Shown here: piece after piece, positions 17,930 to 18,363 of the stretch
Numbering within the stretch: the stretch's first letter is position 1
Layout of the letters: every line of letters starts with the position of its first letter
DNA from: Amoebophrya sp. AT5.2
Lineage: Eukaryota; Sar; Dinophyceae; Syndiniales; Amoebophryaceae
DNA: 18,363 nucleotides
Assembly (NCBI GenBank): GCA_005223375.1
Contig: RXOD01004776.1
Coordinates: 1 to 18,363 of the forward strand
Direction: 5' to 3'
The notes under the pieces: model-generated
What the model saw: only the letters and a program-made list of their open reading frames with translations
The model's database searches: none
What the model was told of the DNA's origin: nothing
Program-made: the position numbers and the translations under genes

Positions 17930-18363
17930 GTACTAGAACCCGAATTTCTGAGAAAAATAGGTGGTGTAAGTATACGTAGTACGTAGTTTTAGCTAAAATA
18001 CTTCCTTCTGCGATTTGGCTTTCCTGTGCGTAGATATTTCAGAGAGAAACAGATTTTTAGTTTTTCTTCAAGAACCGGGTTATTTAAATTGGACCCTACC
18101 CGTTAAGCGCTGGGGCTCTAATATGGTCCGAATATGGTGCCAAAAATGAAAAGAAAACCGCGCGAGCGCGCAGGAATTGAATGGCGGAACCTTGCCAAAA
18201 GTCGAGGAGCTTGCCCGCGAGCCTAGGCCTTGAGATTGGATTGCCACTCGGCGCCAGGTCGTGCGCCATTTTGGGGCAGGGGCGGCGGTAGAGCAGTTCG
18301 CTGGACCGCTTCGCCTTTTTAGGAAGGTCGGCCCCACTCGTCGCCGTCTCCGCCGCGTGCGAT
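17930..18363 (+). other. Start of a K13 intron containing repeat-like GC-rich DNA
   Basis: A donor GTACTA at 17930 interrupts the Gly-Gly of the fourth Kelch blade. The first 150 bases are AT-rich and intron-like. From about 18090 the DNA becomes GC-rich without any coding frame. It has AATATGGT twice (18120-18127 and 18131-18138) and a palindromic GCGCG-AG-CGCGC near 18160-18171. No acceptor leading to a Kelch-like frame is seen before the window ends. This may be a dispersed repeat inserted in the intron. Confidence 0.5.

Noticed and set aside
18265..18280. GCCATTTTGG string reminiscent of a relict spliced leader
   Set aside because: Flanking bases do not match and it lies within a repeat-like intron; too short to mean anything.
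1..18363. tRNA, rRNA or CRISPR array
   Set aside because: I read both strands by eye for T-loop-like motifs, regular spaced repeats and rRNA-like conserved blocks and saw none; a covariance-model search would be the decisive test.

Overview
The window looks like nuclear DNA of a unicellular eukaryote, most likely a myzozoan alveolate (dinoflagellate lineage, syndinian or perkinsid, or a chromerid). Reasons: GC-rich coding with strong GC preference at third codon positions; more AT-rich introns with GT-AG ends between about 50 and 600 bases; every convincing gene on the plus strand; and a gene at the right end that is an evident orthologue of the apicomplexan Kelch13 (K13) protein. No bacterial operon signals, tRNA, rRNA or CRISPR array were seen. 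The taxon is inference; no marker fixes it.

Layout. 3-4519: a very large protein of unknown function, open at the left edge, with one proposed 131-base intron near its 3' end and a Cys-rich tail. 4520-5388: a gap with short direct repeats, an AGT-rich tract and a possible two-exon small membrane protein (4809-5214). 5389-7548: a single-exon pentameric ligand-gated ion channel (Cys-loop/pro-loop superfamily) with FPFD but no loop cysteines, and an insert of about 180 residues in the ligand-binding domain. 7549-8470: mostly non-coding, with one weak ORF. 8471-11750: a three-exon gene for a HIRA-like histone chaperone that lacks an evident N-terminal WD40 propeller; its second intron holds a Lys-rich mini-ORF. 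11751-12633: nothing convincing. 12634-14184: a spliced gene for a short protein with one membrane segment near its C-terminus. 14185-15307: fragments only (a Cys-rich exon-like stretch and a signal-peptide-like mini-exon). 15308-17929: the K13 orthologue, with coiled coil, BTB and the first half of the Kelch propeller over at least six exons, and more 5' exons likely. It runs off the right edge into an intron (17930-18363) that carries repeat-like GC-rich DNA.

The genes share no pathway: a channel, a chromatin assembly factor, a ubiquitin-adaptor or endocytosis-type protein and unknowns. The common strand and modest spacing look like the unidirectional gene blocks of the dinoflagellate lineage. 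Exon boundaries were placed by hand from reading frame, splice signals and family similarity recalled from memory; transcript data would settle them.
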